A stretch of 64,000 nt of DNA from Carnobacterium divergens DSM 20623 (GTDB lineage: Bacteria; Bacillota; Bacilli; Lactobacillales; Carnobacteriaceae). The position numbers were made by a program, and so were the translations under genes. The notes beneath the pieces are model-generated. The model did no database searches, was not told where the DNA came from, and worked only from the letters and a program-made list of their open reading frames with translations. Of this stretch, positions 1 through 7,720 are shown piece after piece; the stretch's first letter is position 1; every line of letters starts with the position of its first letter. The stretch lies in contig NZ_JQLO01000001.1 of the NCBI RefSeq assembly GCF_000744255.1, positions 434,001-498,000 on the forward strand. The letters run 5' to 3'.

Positions 1-2
1 CA

Positions 3-338
3 ACAAATGGTGGAATCTTAATGTTGGTGATTTCAATTGTGATGATTTGCTCGGGACAATTTAATCAACTGACGGATTTAATTGTTTTTGTCATTTGGAT
101 TTTCAATACGTTAACTTTTGTTGCGGTGATTAAGTTAAGACGAACCAACCCTGAATTGGTTCGACCTTACAAGGTTCCCTTCTATCCAGTCGTTCCTTTA
201 ATTGCGATTTTAGGTGGCTTCTATATCATTTTAAATACATTATATGTTCAGCCTTTAAATGCAGGTTTAGGATTATTATTAACGTTACTAGGTATTCCAG
301 TGTATTTATATCAACAAAATAAAATAAAAAAAAGGTAA
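3..338 (+). CDS. Amino acid permease (APC family), C-terminal part
   Basis: The reading frame is open from the left edge and ends at a TAA at 336-338, so only the last ~111 residues of a transporter are present. It shows two or three hydrophobic segments with the loop RRTNPELVRPYKVPFYP between them. That Arg-rich loop with a PYKVPFYP motif is typical of the end of APC-superfamily amino acid/polyamine permeases such as the SteT type, where it precedes the last two membrane helices. The tail is basic (NKIKKR), as expected for a cytoplasmic C-terminus. Substrate cannot be judged. The ATG at 21 is internal and not a start. Confidence 0.8.
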   Translation, partial: TNGGILMLVISIVMICSGQFNQLTDLIVFVIWIFNTLTFVAVIKLRRTNPELVRPYKVPFYPVVPLIAILGGFYIILNTLYVQPLNAGLGLLLTLLGIPVYLYQQNKIKKR

Positions 339-341
339 ATA

Positions 342-386
342 AAAACTTCTAGAAGTTGTGTGAATCACGACGTTCTAGAAGTTTTT
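342..386 (+). terminator. Rho-independent terminator of the permease gene
   Basis: Thirteen-base arms (342-354 and 373-385, core CTTCTAGAA/TTCTAGAAG) enclose an 18-nt loop and end in a T run, directly after the permease stop. Confidence 0.85.
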
Positions 387-431
387 TAGTATCAAAGAAT
401 AAGATAAGTAGATAACGTATGAATTTTAAAC

Positions 432-471
432 TTGTGATATTCATGAATTTTTGTTATGGTATATTCATGAA
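432..471 (+). promoter_or_regulatory. tetR promoter with twin ATATTCATGAA operator-like repeats
   Basis: The 11-bp sequence ATATTCATGAA occurs at 437-447 and again at 461-471, 24 bp apart. Each copy contains the perfect 8-bp palindrome TTCATGAA. The region overlaps plausible promoter hexamers (TTGTGA at 432-437; TATGGT or TATATT around 455-465) ahead of the tetR start. Two equally spaced palindromes over a promoter are what an autoregulated TetR gene would carry. The binding itself is inferred. Confidence 0.5.
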
Positions 472-504
472 CAGAGTGAAAAGTAAGAAAAAGGAGGGTT
501 CAAA

Positions 505-1098
505 ATGGTGAGAGGATTCTCAGAGGAAGACAAATTTCAGATTAAAGAAAAATTAAAAAGAGCTTGTGAGCAGAGCTGGAAGACAAATGGCTACAAACGA
601 ACGAGTATTCCATACTTAACTAAGACCGTTGGGATTTCAACAGGTGCTTTTTATTTGATGTATGAAACCAAAGAACAACTTTTTATTGAAGTTCTTGGAA
701 AGGTACAAGAAAACTTGTTAAGGACATGGGCGGACTTTATCCAAGAGGAAGAGTCTTCTTTTGTAGGCTTTAAAAAAGGAATGAAGTGGCTTTTTAAAGA
801 ATATCGTCAGTATCCAGCTTTGTATAATTTTAATAACTCAGAGTATGATCTATTTTTTGCCAAATTACCTCAAGAGCAAGTCACGCAGTTAAAAGAAAAA
901 AGCTTGGACATTTTTTCAGAAGTAATTCACACTTCTAACTTGCATTTGTTGTTGCCTGAAAAAGAGGCGATTGACATTATTCACACTATTTTATTTTTGG
1001 CAACAATTGATCGAGATACGTTAACAGCTACAGAAAAATCTTTTGAATTTTTATTAGACCACTCATTGCCAGGCATTTTTAAGGAGGAAAACAGATGA
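505..1098 (+). CDS. TetR/AcrR-family transcriptional regulator
   Basis: A 197-residue protein whose first ~60 residues form a TetR-type helix-turn-helix: the stretch GISTGAFYLMYETKEQLFIEVL matches the family's recognition helix and following turn (usual form G.S.G.FY.YF..KE.L). The rest is an all-helical ligand/dimer domain with no specific signature. An AAGGAGGG SD lies 7 nt before the ATG. Its stop overlaps the start of the next small gene by 4 nt (ATGA), so the two are probably translationally coupled. Twin palindromes upstream suggest autorepression. The effector and the targets beyond its own operon are unknown. Confidence 0.85.
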   Translation: MVRGFSEEDKFQIKEKLKRACEQSWKTNGYKRTSIPYLTKTVGISTGAFYLMYETKEQLFIEVLGKVQENLLRTWADFIQEEESSFVGFKKGMKWLFKEYRQYPALYNFNNSEYDLFFAKLPQEQVTQLKEKSLDIFSEVIHTSNLHLLLPEKEAIDIIHTILFLATIDRDTLTATEKSFEFLLDHSLPGIFKEENR

Positions 1099-1334
1099 TA
1101 AAAAAAGTTCATTATTCGTTAAATAAGTTAAATCAGAAATTGGGAATTTCAGTTACACTGCCGGTGCCAACTAAGCGTTCGTTAAAAAGAAGTCAATATG
1201 CAAATGGAATGATTGCGACTGGATGTCTATTTCTAAGTGTTCCATTTTCTTCAAAATTATTGCTGGGAATTGGTGTATTAAGTGTAGCAAGCATTGTGGT
1301 TACTCAAATGGAAATAAAAGCATTAGACGAGTAA
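1095..1334 (+). CDS. Small membrane protein, unknown function
   Basis: A 79-residue protein overlapping the tetR stop by 4 nt, with GGAGG in the 3' end of tetR as its SD. The first ~35 residues are basic and polar (K/R-rich, ending KRSLKRSQ). They are followed by two short hydrophobic segments (about residues 36-50 and 54-68) separated by SSK, giving a likely hairpin in the membrane, and then an acidic end. I do not recognise the family. The coupled arrangement suggests TetR controls this gene, which could be an accessory or efflux-linked peptide, but nothing in the sequence proves that. Confidence 0.65.
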   Translation: MIKKVHYSLNKLNQKLGISVTLPVPTKRSLKRSQYANGMIATGCLFLSVPFSSKLLLGIGVLSVASIVVTQMEIKALDE

Positions 1335-1440
1335 ATTGTTATTTTTTTGGAAACAATAACTAAAACACCATCAAAAGTAAACTGCTTGAAAAAAATTTAT
1401 TTTGTAGTAAATTTATCAAGAGTGTTGATTTAATAACAAT

Positions 1441-1455
1441 GACAGTTGCACTGTC
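1441..1455. promoter_or_regulatory. GACAGT-TGC-ACTGTC palindrome upstream of the XRE gene
   Basis: A perfect inverted repeat with 6-bp arms and a 3-nt centre lies about 75 bp before the XRE start codon, in the only gap between the two genes. Such short dyads are typical Cro/CI-type operators, so it is a candidate site for the neighbouring HTH protein. Confidence 0.4.
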
Positions 1456-1528
1456 CTACATGCTTGTAAGGCAATCTTTAAAAAAAACTTTTTTTCTTTT
1501 AGGATAATAGAACGAGGAGATGGCAGAT

Positions 1529-1975
1529 ATGAATTTTGGCAAACAAATCAAAAAAGTTAGAACTGATAATAAATTAACACAAGAACAATTGGCTCAAAAA
1601 CTAATGGTTTCTAGACAAGCTGTTTCTAGTTGGGAGAATGATCGGAATTTACCTGATTTAGAAATGGTGGTGCTTATTGCAAAATTATTTGATATCTCAC
1701 TCGATCAATTAATTTTAGGAGATGAACAGATGACAAACAAATTAGTTAAAGATGCAAGTGAAGTCAGAAAAGCAAAACTGATGGTGATTAGTATTAGCCT
1801 CTTGTTAATAGGAGGACTTTGTTTCTTGTCGAGTGCATTTACAGAATCAAGAATCGACAGCAACGGCATGTTACATGAACCTTACTTTTTCTTAATACCG
1901 CTAGGCTACTTATTTCTTTTTAGCGGTGTGATCACATGGATTGTTCATTTCGTAGTAAAGCGCAAAAAGCGTTAA
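1529..1975 (+). CDS. XRE-family regulator with C-terminal membrane anchor
   Basis: The N-terminal ~65 residues are a Cro/CI helix-turn-helix (QIKKVRTDNKLTQEQLAQKL, then VSRQAVSSWENDRNLPDLEMV). After a linker come two hydrophobic segments (about residues 85-103 and 117-137) and a basic KRKKR end, so the DNA-binding domain should face the cytoplasm from the membrane. The ATG at 1529 is preferred over the in-frame ATG at 1520 because GAGGAG at 1514-1519 abuts the earlier codon but is ideally spaced from 1529. This layout is common in Firmicutes, but the signal sensed is not known. Confidence 0.8.
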   Translation: MNFGKQIKKVRTDNKLTQEQLAQKLMVSRQAVSSWENDRNLPDLEMVVLIAKLFDISLDQLILGDEQMTNKLVKDASEVRKAKLMVISISLLLIGGLCFLSSAFTESRIDSNGMLHEPYFFLIPLGYLFLFSGVITWIVHFVVKRKKR

Positions 1976-1976
1976 C

Positions 1977-2016
1977 AAAAAACATCTTCTATTCAATTGA
2001 ATAGAAGATGTTTTTT
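1977..2016. terminator. Bidirectional terminator between XRE gene and rnhC
   Basis: A perfect 40-bp palindrome (20-bp arms, AAAAAACATCTTC on the left) flanked by A and T runs sits between the converging XRE and rnhC genes and can end transcription from both sides. Confidence 0.9.
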
Positions 2017-2035
2017 GTTGAAAGGGGCGTCTTTT

Positions 2036-2974
2036 TTAGTAACGACCACTGATTTTTTTTGCTTTTTCAGTATTAGCGAAGTGAAGTTTGGCGTATTTTC
2101 CTAGCAGTGTTACGCCACCTCTTTTTAATAGTTTAGCTGCAACCAAATCGACATTGTTTCCAGCGCCAGAAGGAATGTTCGTTCCAGCTTCTGCAGATAG
2201 GTCGTCCAATCCTTTTAAAAAGGCATAACGAGCAATGATAGAAGCTGCAGCCACAGCTAAGTGATGTCCCTCGCCTTTAGTTTGAAAGTAAACCCGCTCT
2301 TTTATTTGCGCAGGTTGATCTTGAATGTGTTTAAAATAAGTACTAGGCAATTCAAATTGATCAATTAAAATGGCATCAGGTTTTTGTGGAGAAATCTTAG
2401 CTAAGACATGTCCTAAGGCTTGATTGTGTAAGACTGCTTTCATTTTTCCTTGGGTCATTGTTGGTTGAATTTGATTGTATTTCTCCGGCATTACATTGAG
2501 CAAGCTAAAAGGTAAAAAGGTCATCAAGTCTTTCGCAATGGCAATGATTTGAGGATCTTTTAAGTCTTTAGAGTCTCGCACACCTAGCTCCTTTAGCAAT
2601 GGAATTTGACTTTTTTCAACATAAGCTGCTACAACAGTTAACGGACCAAAGTAACTGCCTGTTCCCACCTCATCGCTTCCGATAACGGACCAAGAATCAA
2701 AGCCATGGGGAAGTGGCGTGTCGATTGGTTTTTTACTAGTGCTTTTTTTTGAGGGTAAAGTAGTAGTGGCCTTGCTCTTCCAAATATGGGCTTCTTGCTC
2801 AGCCGAACTTCCTTGAAATAAAACTTTACCAGAATTGTAGCCCGTGATATTTACTGAACTTTTTTTTGCAGCAAAAAGTGCCCCAGGTGGAGTAGTAGGT
2901 TTTAAATAGTCTTGATAATAATTTTTCATTTCTTTAAGAGTTGCTTTTGCAACCGTTAATACATCATTTGCCAA
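2036..2974 (-). CDS. rnhC: Ribonuclease HIII
   Basis: RNase HIII cleaves the RNA strand of RNA-DNA hybrids. The 312-residue length fits the family (B. subtilis RnhC is about 313). An N-terminal substrate-binding domain (about 1-85) is followed by the RNase H fold with the signature GSDEVGTGSYFGP (Asp-Glu near residue 98), an IDQF acidic strand and the AAASIIARYAFL helix. The start is TTG (2972-2974): an in-frame stop lies just upstream and the encoded MANDVLTVAK end matches where homologues begin, although the SD is weak. zapA runs divergently upstream, a common Firmicute arrangement. Confidence 0.93.
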   Translation of the reverse strand: MANDVLTVAKATLKEMKNYYQDYLKPTTPPGALFAAKKSSVNITGYNSGKVLFQGSSAEQEAHIWKSKATTTLPSKKSTSKKPIDTPLPHGFDSWSVIGSDEVGTGSYFGPLTVVAAYVEKSQIPLLKELGVRDSKDLKDPQIIAIAKDLMTFLPFSLLNVMPEKYNQIQPTMTQGKMKAVLHNQALGHVLAKISPQKPDAILIDQFELPSTYFKHIQDQPAQIKERVYFQTKGEGHHLAVAAASIIARYAFLKGLDDLSAEAGTNIPSGAGNNVDLVAAKLLKRGGVTLLGKYAKLHFANTEKAKKISGRY

Positions 2975-3148
2975 GCGGATTCACTCATTTCTAATCCATT
3001 GATTTTCTTATAAGTTTACCATATTTTACTGAAAAACGAGTCGAAAGCCTTAATTTAATCTTAAATCAAGTGATTTTCTTAAAAAAGAATGCAACTTTGT
3101 TCAATTTCATGGTAAAATAAGGGAAATGTAACATTAGGAGGGCTTTCT

Positions 3149-3430
3149 TTGTCAGGTGAAAAAAAACGTTATAAGGCAACCATTGCGGGGAAATCCTATA
3201 CCATTGTTGGTTCAAGACCAACTGAGCATCTTCAACTGGTAGCAGAAACCGTTGATGAGCAAATCAATCAGATTAAAAGCTTAACAGATAATCTTGAACT
3301 AGATAAAATGGCGGTTTTAACAGCAGTAAATGCCGTTTCTGATCAATTAGAAATGCAAATCGAAATGGAAAAAATGCGTCAAAAAATAACTGAGTTAGAA
3401 ACTAAATTAGCAAAATTTGAAGAGGGATAA
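3149..3430 (+). CDS. zapA: Cell division protein ZapA
   Basis: A 93-residue protein of the length expected for ZapA, which binds FtsZ at midcell and promotes bundling of protofilaments. The N-terminal part (YKATIAGKSYTIVG...) is the FtsZ-interacting head and the C-terminal half is a heptad-rich coiled coil (MEKMRQKITELETKLAK). Translation starts at TTG, with TAGGAGGG 6 nt upstream. It is followed after 38 nt by the CvpA-family gene and then mutS2, the conserved zapA-cvpA-mutS2 order of Bacilli. Confidence 0.92.
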   Translation: MSGEKKRYKATIAGKSYTIVGSRPTEHLQLVAETVDEQINQIKSLTDNLELDKMAVLTAVNAVSDQLEMQIEMEKMRQKITELETKLAKFEEG

Positions 3431-3468
3431 TCAAATCCCCTAACTTTCAGGTAGAAAAGGATGAGAGA

Positions 3469-4014
3469 ATGCTTTCATTAGGAATCATCATTATTTTAGT
3501 GATAAATTTTTATGGTGGCGCAAGAAGGGGTCTTGTCTTACAAATTGTCATGACAGGAGGCTATTTGCTCTCTTATATTGTGGCAAGACTTTATTATTTA
3601 AAACTAGGAGCTCATTTAGAACTTTTTATTCCCTATCCATCGGCAACCGAAAACAGTCAATTTGCTTTTTTCGATCATGCCCTAGGTTTGGAACTAGATA
3701 AAGCTTTTTATAATGCAGTTGCTTTTATGTTGATTTTATTTATCGGCTGGTTGGTTACAAGATTTATTGGACGACTCTTAAATTCGTTAACTTTTTTCCC
3801 AATCATCAAACAAGCCAACTATTTAGGTGGCGGAATTTTAAGCGTACTTGTGGCTTATATTGCTATTTTTTTGATTTTATATGTATTAGCCATGATTCCA
3901 ATGGATAACATCCAAGAAATGTTAAAAAATAGTAGTTTAGCGCAGTTTATTGTCAAACATACGCCGATACTGTCCAATCAAATTTACAATTGGTGGATCG
4001 GTACAATCGGTTAA
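3469..4014 (+). CDS. CvpA-family membrane protein
   Basis: A 181-residue integral membrane protein with four hydrophobic segments (about 1-10, 15-35, 75-100 and 115-145). The sequence LVTRFIGRLLNSLTFFPIIKQANYLGGGILSVL is characteristic of the CvpA (colicin V production) family, where a conserved Gly-Gly-G loop precedes the last helix. Molecular function is unsettled; in Bacilli it sits next to zapA and mutS2 as here. The ATG at 3469 has an AAAGG SD. A second ATG at 3461 is out of frame. Confidence 0.85.
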   Translation: MLSLGIIIILVINFYGGARRGLVLQIVMTGGYLLSYIVARLYYLKLGAHLELFIPYPSATENSQFAFFDHALGLELDKAFYNAVAFMLILFIGWLVTRFIGRLLNSLTFFPIIKQANYLGGGILSVLVAYIAIFLILYVLAMIPMDNIQEMLKNSSLAQFIVKHTPILSNQIYNWWIGTIG

Positions 4015-4079
4015 TGAGTCGCTCTTCTTTTTTGAAGGGCGTTTTCTTTTAAGGAAATGAAGTGAAGGAAGGGTTGGAC

Positions 4080-6446
4080 ATGAATAAAAAAATTAGTTAC
4101 ACACTTGAATTCGATAAAATCAAACAGGCACTTGTTCGTTACACTTCTTCTGAGTTAGGAAGAGAGCAAGCGGAAGGAATAGCTCCTTCGACGTCCATCG
4201 AGGAAGTTGAAAAATGGCAGGAAGAAACGGAGGATGGTGCAAAAATCTTGCGTTTACGTGGTGGAATGCCGATTCCTAAACTGCAAAACATTCGCCCACA
4301 TTTGAAACGCTTAGAAATCGGAGCCATGCTAAATGGCCTTGAGATTGCTCAAATCGGTAAAATTTTAAAAACGACGTCAGAAGTAACACGCTTTTTTGAC
4401 GACTTGAAAGATGCTGAAATCGAGTTGCATCAATTATATGAACTAGTAGCAAAACTTGTCACACTGCCAACATTAAGCCAATTAATACGTGAAACAGTGG
4501 ATGAAGACGGTCGCGTTTTAGATGACGCAAGTCAAGCGTTAAAAGGCATTCGTAACGGAATGAAGCGAGCAGAGAGCAACATTCGTGAAAAATTAGATGG
4601 CATGGTACGTGGCAAAAGTGCTCAGTATTTAAGTGATGCGATTGTAACTATGCGAAATGATCGTTACGTGATTCCAGTAAAACAAGAGTACCGAGGTCAT
4701 TTTGGTGGGGTTGTCCACGATCAAAGTTCAACAGGTCAAACCTTATTTATCGAACCACAAAGTGTCGTTGACTTAAACAATCGCTTAAGACAACTACAAA
4801 TAGAAGAGCGTCAAGAAATTGACCGTATTTTAGCTGAAATTTCAAATGAAATCGAACCATTTGGCAATGAAATTTTAAACAATACCTATTTATTAGGAAA
4901 ATTAGATTTCATCGGTGCAAAAGCCAGTTATGCAAAAGCCATTAAAGGAACGAGACCTTTGATTAGCGAAACAAATGAAATCAAATTTCACCAAGCAAGA
5001 CATCCTTTATTGGATGAAAAAATAGCAGTAGCAAATGACATTACTATTGGTGGTGATTACCAAGCTGTTGTGATTACGGGACCAAATACGGGTGGGAAAA
5101 CCATTACATTAAAAACACTCGGTTTGTTGCAATTAATGGGACAATCGGGCTTACAATTGCCAGTAGCAGAAGAAAGTCAGATGGGAATCTTCAATGAGAT
5201 TTTTGCCGATATTGGCGATGAACAATCGATTGAACAAAGTTTAAGTACCTTCTCTTCTCACATGACTAATATTGTGTCTATTTTAGATCAAATTGATGAA
5301 AAAAGCTTAATCTTATTTGATGAATTAGGAGCTGGAACCGATCCTCAAGAAGGAGCCGCTTTAGCGATTGCGATTTTAGATAAAGTAGGAGAAATTGGTA
5401 GTTTTGTGATGGCAACAACTCACTATCCTGAATTAAAAGCCTATGGCTATAATCGACCTAAAACCATCAATGCAAGTATGGAATTTGATGTTGAAACTTT
5501 GAGTCCAACGTATCGTTTACTAATTGGCGTACCTGGGCGTAGTAATGCTTTCGAGATTTCGAAACGTTTAGGATTAGATGAAACCGTGATTCAAGCAGCT
5601 AGCAGTTTGATTGATGGAGAAAGTCAAAACCTAAATGAAATGATTGCAGATTTGGAAAATCGTCGTAAAATGACGGAAACAGAGTATCTTGAAGTGCGTC
5701 ATTATGTCAATGAAGCTGAACAGCTGCATCTTGATTTGCAAACTGCAATCACGCAGTTTTATGAAGAACGAGAAGGTTTAATGAAGAAAGCTCGTGAAAA
5801 AGCCAATCAAGTAGTCGAAACAGCAGAAGAAGAAGCTAGCCAAATTGTTAAAGATTTGCGCAAAATGCAGTTAACAGGTCAATTTGAAGGTGGCATTAAA
5901 GAACATGAACTAATTGACGCTAAAACAAGATTATCTAAACTACATCACGAAGAAGCACTAGCTAAAAATAAAGTCTTGAAAAAAGCGAAAGAACAAAAGA
6001 CTTTCAAAAAAGGCGATGAAGTGATGGTTCATTCTTATGGTCAACGAGGCATTTTAATGGAAAAAGTAGACAACAATCAATGGCTTGTTCAAATTGGTAT
6101 TTTAAAAATGAAGATTAAAGAATCAGATTTAAGCCGAGTCCAAGCTGAAAAGGAAACAGCACGCAAAATGGTAGCAACTGTCCGCTCAGAAAGCAACAGC
6201 CACGTTTCAACACAATTGGATTTACGAGGTGAGCGTTATGAATCAGCTTTAAAAGAGTTGGACCAGTATTTAGACGCTGCATTATTAGCAGGTTATCCAC
6301 AAGTCACTATCGTTCACGGGAAAGGAACTGGCGCTCTTAGACAAGGGGTAACCCAAGCTCTAAAAAATCATCGTTCCATTAAAAAGTTTGAAACAGCTCC
6401 CGCCAATCAAGGTGGAAATGGCGCTACGATTGTCGAATTTAAGTAG
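4080..6446 (+). CDS. mutS2: Endonuclease MutS2 / ribosome-rescue ATPase
   Basis: 788 residues when read from the ATG at 4080, close to the B. subtilis protein. An upstream GTG (4062) is unlikely because GGAAGG directly before 4080 is the SD. It has the MutS-type ATPase core with Walker A GPNTGGKT near residue 337 and Walker B LILFDELGAGTDP near 418, a long coiled coil (about 510-630), and a C-terminal Smr domain starting at LDLRGERYESAL with the HGKGTGALR motif. MutS2 lacks the mismatch-recognition domain of MutS. In B. subtilis it acts on collided ribosomes, and elsewhere it has been linked to limiting recombination. No defect is visible. Confidence 0.95.
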   Translation: MNKKISYTLEFDKIKQALVRYTSSELGREQAEGIAPSTSIEEVEKWQEETEDGAKILRLRGGMPIPKLQNIRPHLKRLEIGAMLNGLEIAQIGKILKTTSEVTRFFDDLKDAEIELHQLYELVAKLVTLPTLSQLIRETVDEDGRVLDDASQALKGIRNGMKRAESNIREKLDGMVRGKSAQYLSDAIVTMRNDRYVIPVKQEYRGHFGGVVHDQSSTGQTLFIEPQSVVDLNNRLRQLQIEERQEIDRILAEISNEIEPFGNEILNNTYLLGKLDFIGAKASYAKAIKGTRPLISETNEIKFHQARHPLLDEKIAVANDITIGGDYQAVVITGPNTGGKTITLKTLGLLQLMGQSGLQLPVAEESQMGIFNEIFADIGDEQSIEQSLSTFSSHMTNIVSILDQIDEKSLILFDELGAGTDPQEGAALAIAILDKVGEIGSFVMATTHYPELKAYGYNRPKTINASMEFDVETLSPTYRLLIGVPGRSNAFEISKRLGLDETVIQAASSLIDGESQNLNEMIADLENRRKMTETEYLEVRHYVNEAEQLHLDLQTAITQFYEEREGLMKKAREKANQVVETAEEEASQIVKDLRKMQLTGQFEGGIKEHELIDAKTRLSKLHHEEALAKNKVLKKAKEQKTFKKGDEVMVHSYGQRGILMEKVDNNQWLVQIGILKMKIKESDLSRVQAEKETARKMVATVRSESNSHVSTQLDLRGERYESALKELDQYLDAALLAGYPQVTIVHGKGTGALRQGVTQALKNHRSIKKFETAPANQGGNGATIVEFK

Positions 6447-6478
6447 CGAGCATTATTTTAGAAAAAAAGGAAAAAGTT

Positions 6479-6487
6479 TGTTATAAT
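6479..6487 (+). promoter_or_regulatory. Extended -10 promoter of trxA
   Basis: TG-T-TATAAT (extended -10 plus a consensus -10) lies ~50 bp before the trxA start in the gap after mutS2. No good -35 hexamer is present, which an extended -10 can compensate for. Confidence 0.6.
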
Positions 6488-6536
6488 AAGTTTAGAAATT
6501 AAACTTACAATTTATAAGTAACAGGAGGAAATAAAT

Positions 6537-6848
6537 ATGGTATTAGCAGTTACAGATCAAACATTTGAAAATGAAACAAAAGAAGGGTTAGTAATCACTG
6601 ATTTTTGGGCAACGTGGTGCGGACCTTGTCGTATGCAATCACCTGTATTAGATCTTTTAGAAGAAGAAAAAGGCGAACAAGTGAAAATCGTAAAAATGGA
6701 TGTGGATCAAAATCCAGAAGTACCCGCTTCATTTGGTATTATGAGCATCCCAACATTACTTGTTAAAAAAGATGGCGAAGTGGTTGAAAAATTAGTTGGC
6801 TATCACGCAAAAGAACAACTAGAAGAAATCATTAAAAAATACGCTTAA
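6537..6848 (+). CDS. trxA: Thioredoxin
   Basis: A 103-residue single-domain thioredoxin that reduces protein disulfides in the cytoplasm using thioredoxin reductase and NADPH. The active site is intact (FWATWCGPCR, redox Cys pair near residues 29 and 32), and the cis-proline loop is present as SIPTLLV. An AGGAGG SD lies 8 nt upstream. It has its own promoter and terminator, so it is probably monocistronic. Confidence 0.97.
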   Translation: MVLAVTDQTFENETKEGLVITDFWATWCGPCRMQSPVLDLLEEEKGEQVKIVKMDVDQNPEVPASFGIMSIPTLLVKKDGEVVEKLVGYHAKEQLEEIIKKYA

Positions 6849-6862
6849 GTTACAATCAGATT

Positions 6863-6899
6863 GCATTGCCTAATTTACTAGGCAATGCCTCTTTTTTTT
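6863..6899 (+). terminator. Terminator of trxA
   Basis: Arms GCATTGCCTA (6863-6872) and TAGGCAATGC (6879-6888) enclose a 6-nt loop and are followed by CTCT and eight T. Confidence 0.9.
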
Positions 6900-6979
6900 G
6901 TCAATTGCAACTTCGATTAAAATGGATTAAACTAGATAACAAGTAAACACATTTCAATTATTAAAAGGGAGGCCAAGGC

Positions 6980-7696
6980 ATGAAAGCCGTTTATATTCCA
7001 GTTGATAACACCGAGATTTATTGTAGAATTTCAGGTGAAGGAAAACCTCTTATTTTACTACATGGCAATGGAGAAGACAGTAGTATTTTCGAAGACCAAA
7101 TAGAAGCATTTAGTCAGAAATACCAAGTGATTGCCATTGATACAAGAGGACATGGACGTTCAGAGCATGGCCAATACCCCCTTAGCTTTACACGATTAGC
7201 CTTAGATATTGTGGAAGTAATGGATTATTTCAATGTTCGTAAGGCGGCTATTGTTGGGTTTAGTGATGGTGGCAATATCGCGTTATATGTAGCCTTAAAA
7301 TATCCTGAATATGTTCAATCGTTAATTATCGTAGGGGCAAACTTAGAAACGGATGGTATGAAAAAACTTCCTGTTTTTCAAGTAAAGTTAGCTTATAAAA
7401 TGACTAAACTGTTAGGAAATGTGAGTCGCTATTTTAATCAACGTAAACAAATCATTGATTTAATGTTAAAACAACTCCAACTAACACCAGAGCAATTACA
7501 AACGATTCAAGCACCTGTGTTAGTTGTGGCGGGAGACAATGATATGATTGAAGAAGAGCATACCAAATTGATTGCCGCTTCCTTACCTAACAGTCAATTA
7601 AAAATTATTCCAGATGCAGATCATTTTCTAATTATGAAAAAACCAGATCTATTTAATCGGTTAGTATTTTCATTTTTAGAAGATGTTTATCCCTAA
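6980..7696 (+). CDS. Alpha/beta-fold hydrolase
   Basis: 238 residues with the alpha/beta hydrolase pattern: the oxyanion motif LLHGNGEDS (about 26-34), the nucleophile elbow GFSDGG (Ser near 95), an acidic residue in VVAGDNDMI (about 185-190) and the catalytic His in DADHF (about 212). No signal peptide. The substrate cannot be assigned; esterase, lactonase or haloperoxidase-like members share these features. GGGAGG is the SD and uvrC begins 24 nt after the stop, so the two are probably cotranscribed. Confidence 0.85.
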   Translation: MKAVYIPVDNTEIYCRISGEGKPLILLHGNGEDSSIFEDQIEAFSQKYQVIAIDTRGHGRSEHGQYPLSFTRLALDIVEVMDYFNVRKAAIVGFSDGGNIALYVALKYPEYVQSLIIVGANLETDGMKKLPVFQVKLAYKMTKLLGNVSRYFNQRKQIIDLMLKQLQLTPEQLQTIQAPVLVVAGDNDMIEEEHTKLIAASLPNSQLKIIPDADHFLIMKKPDLFNRLVFSFLEDVYP

Positions 7697-7720
7697 ATAA
7701 AAGGAGGTTTTACTCATCCA

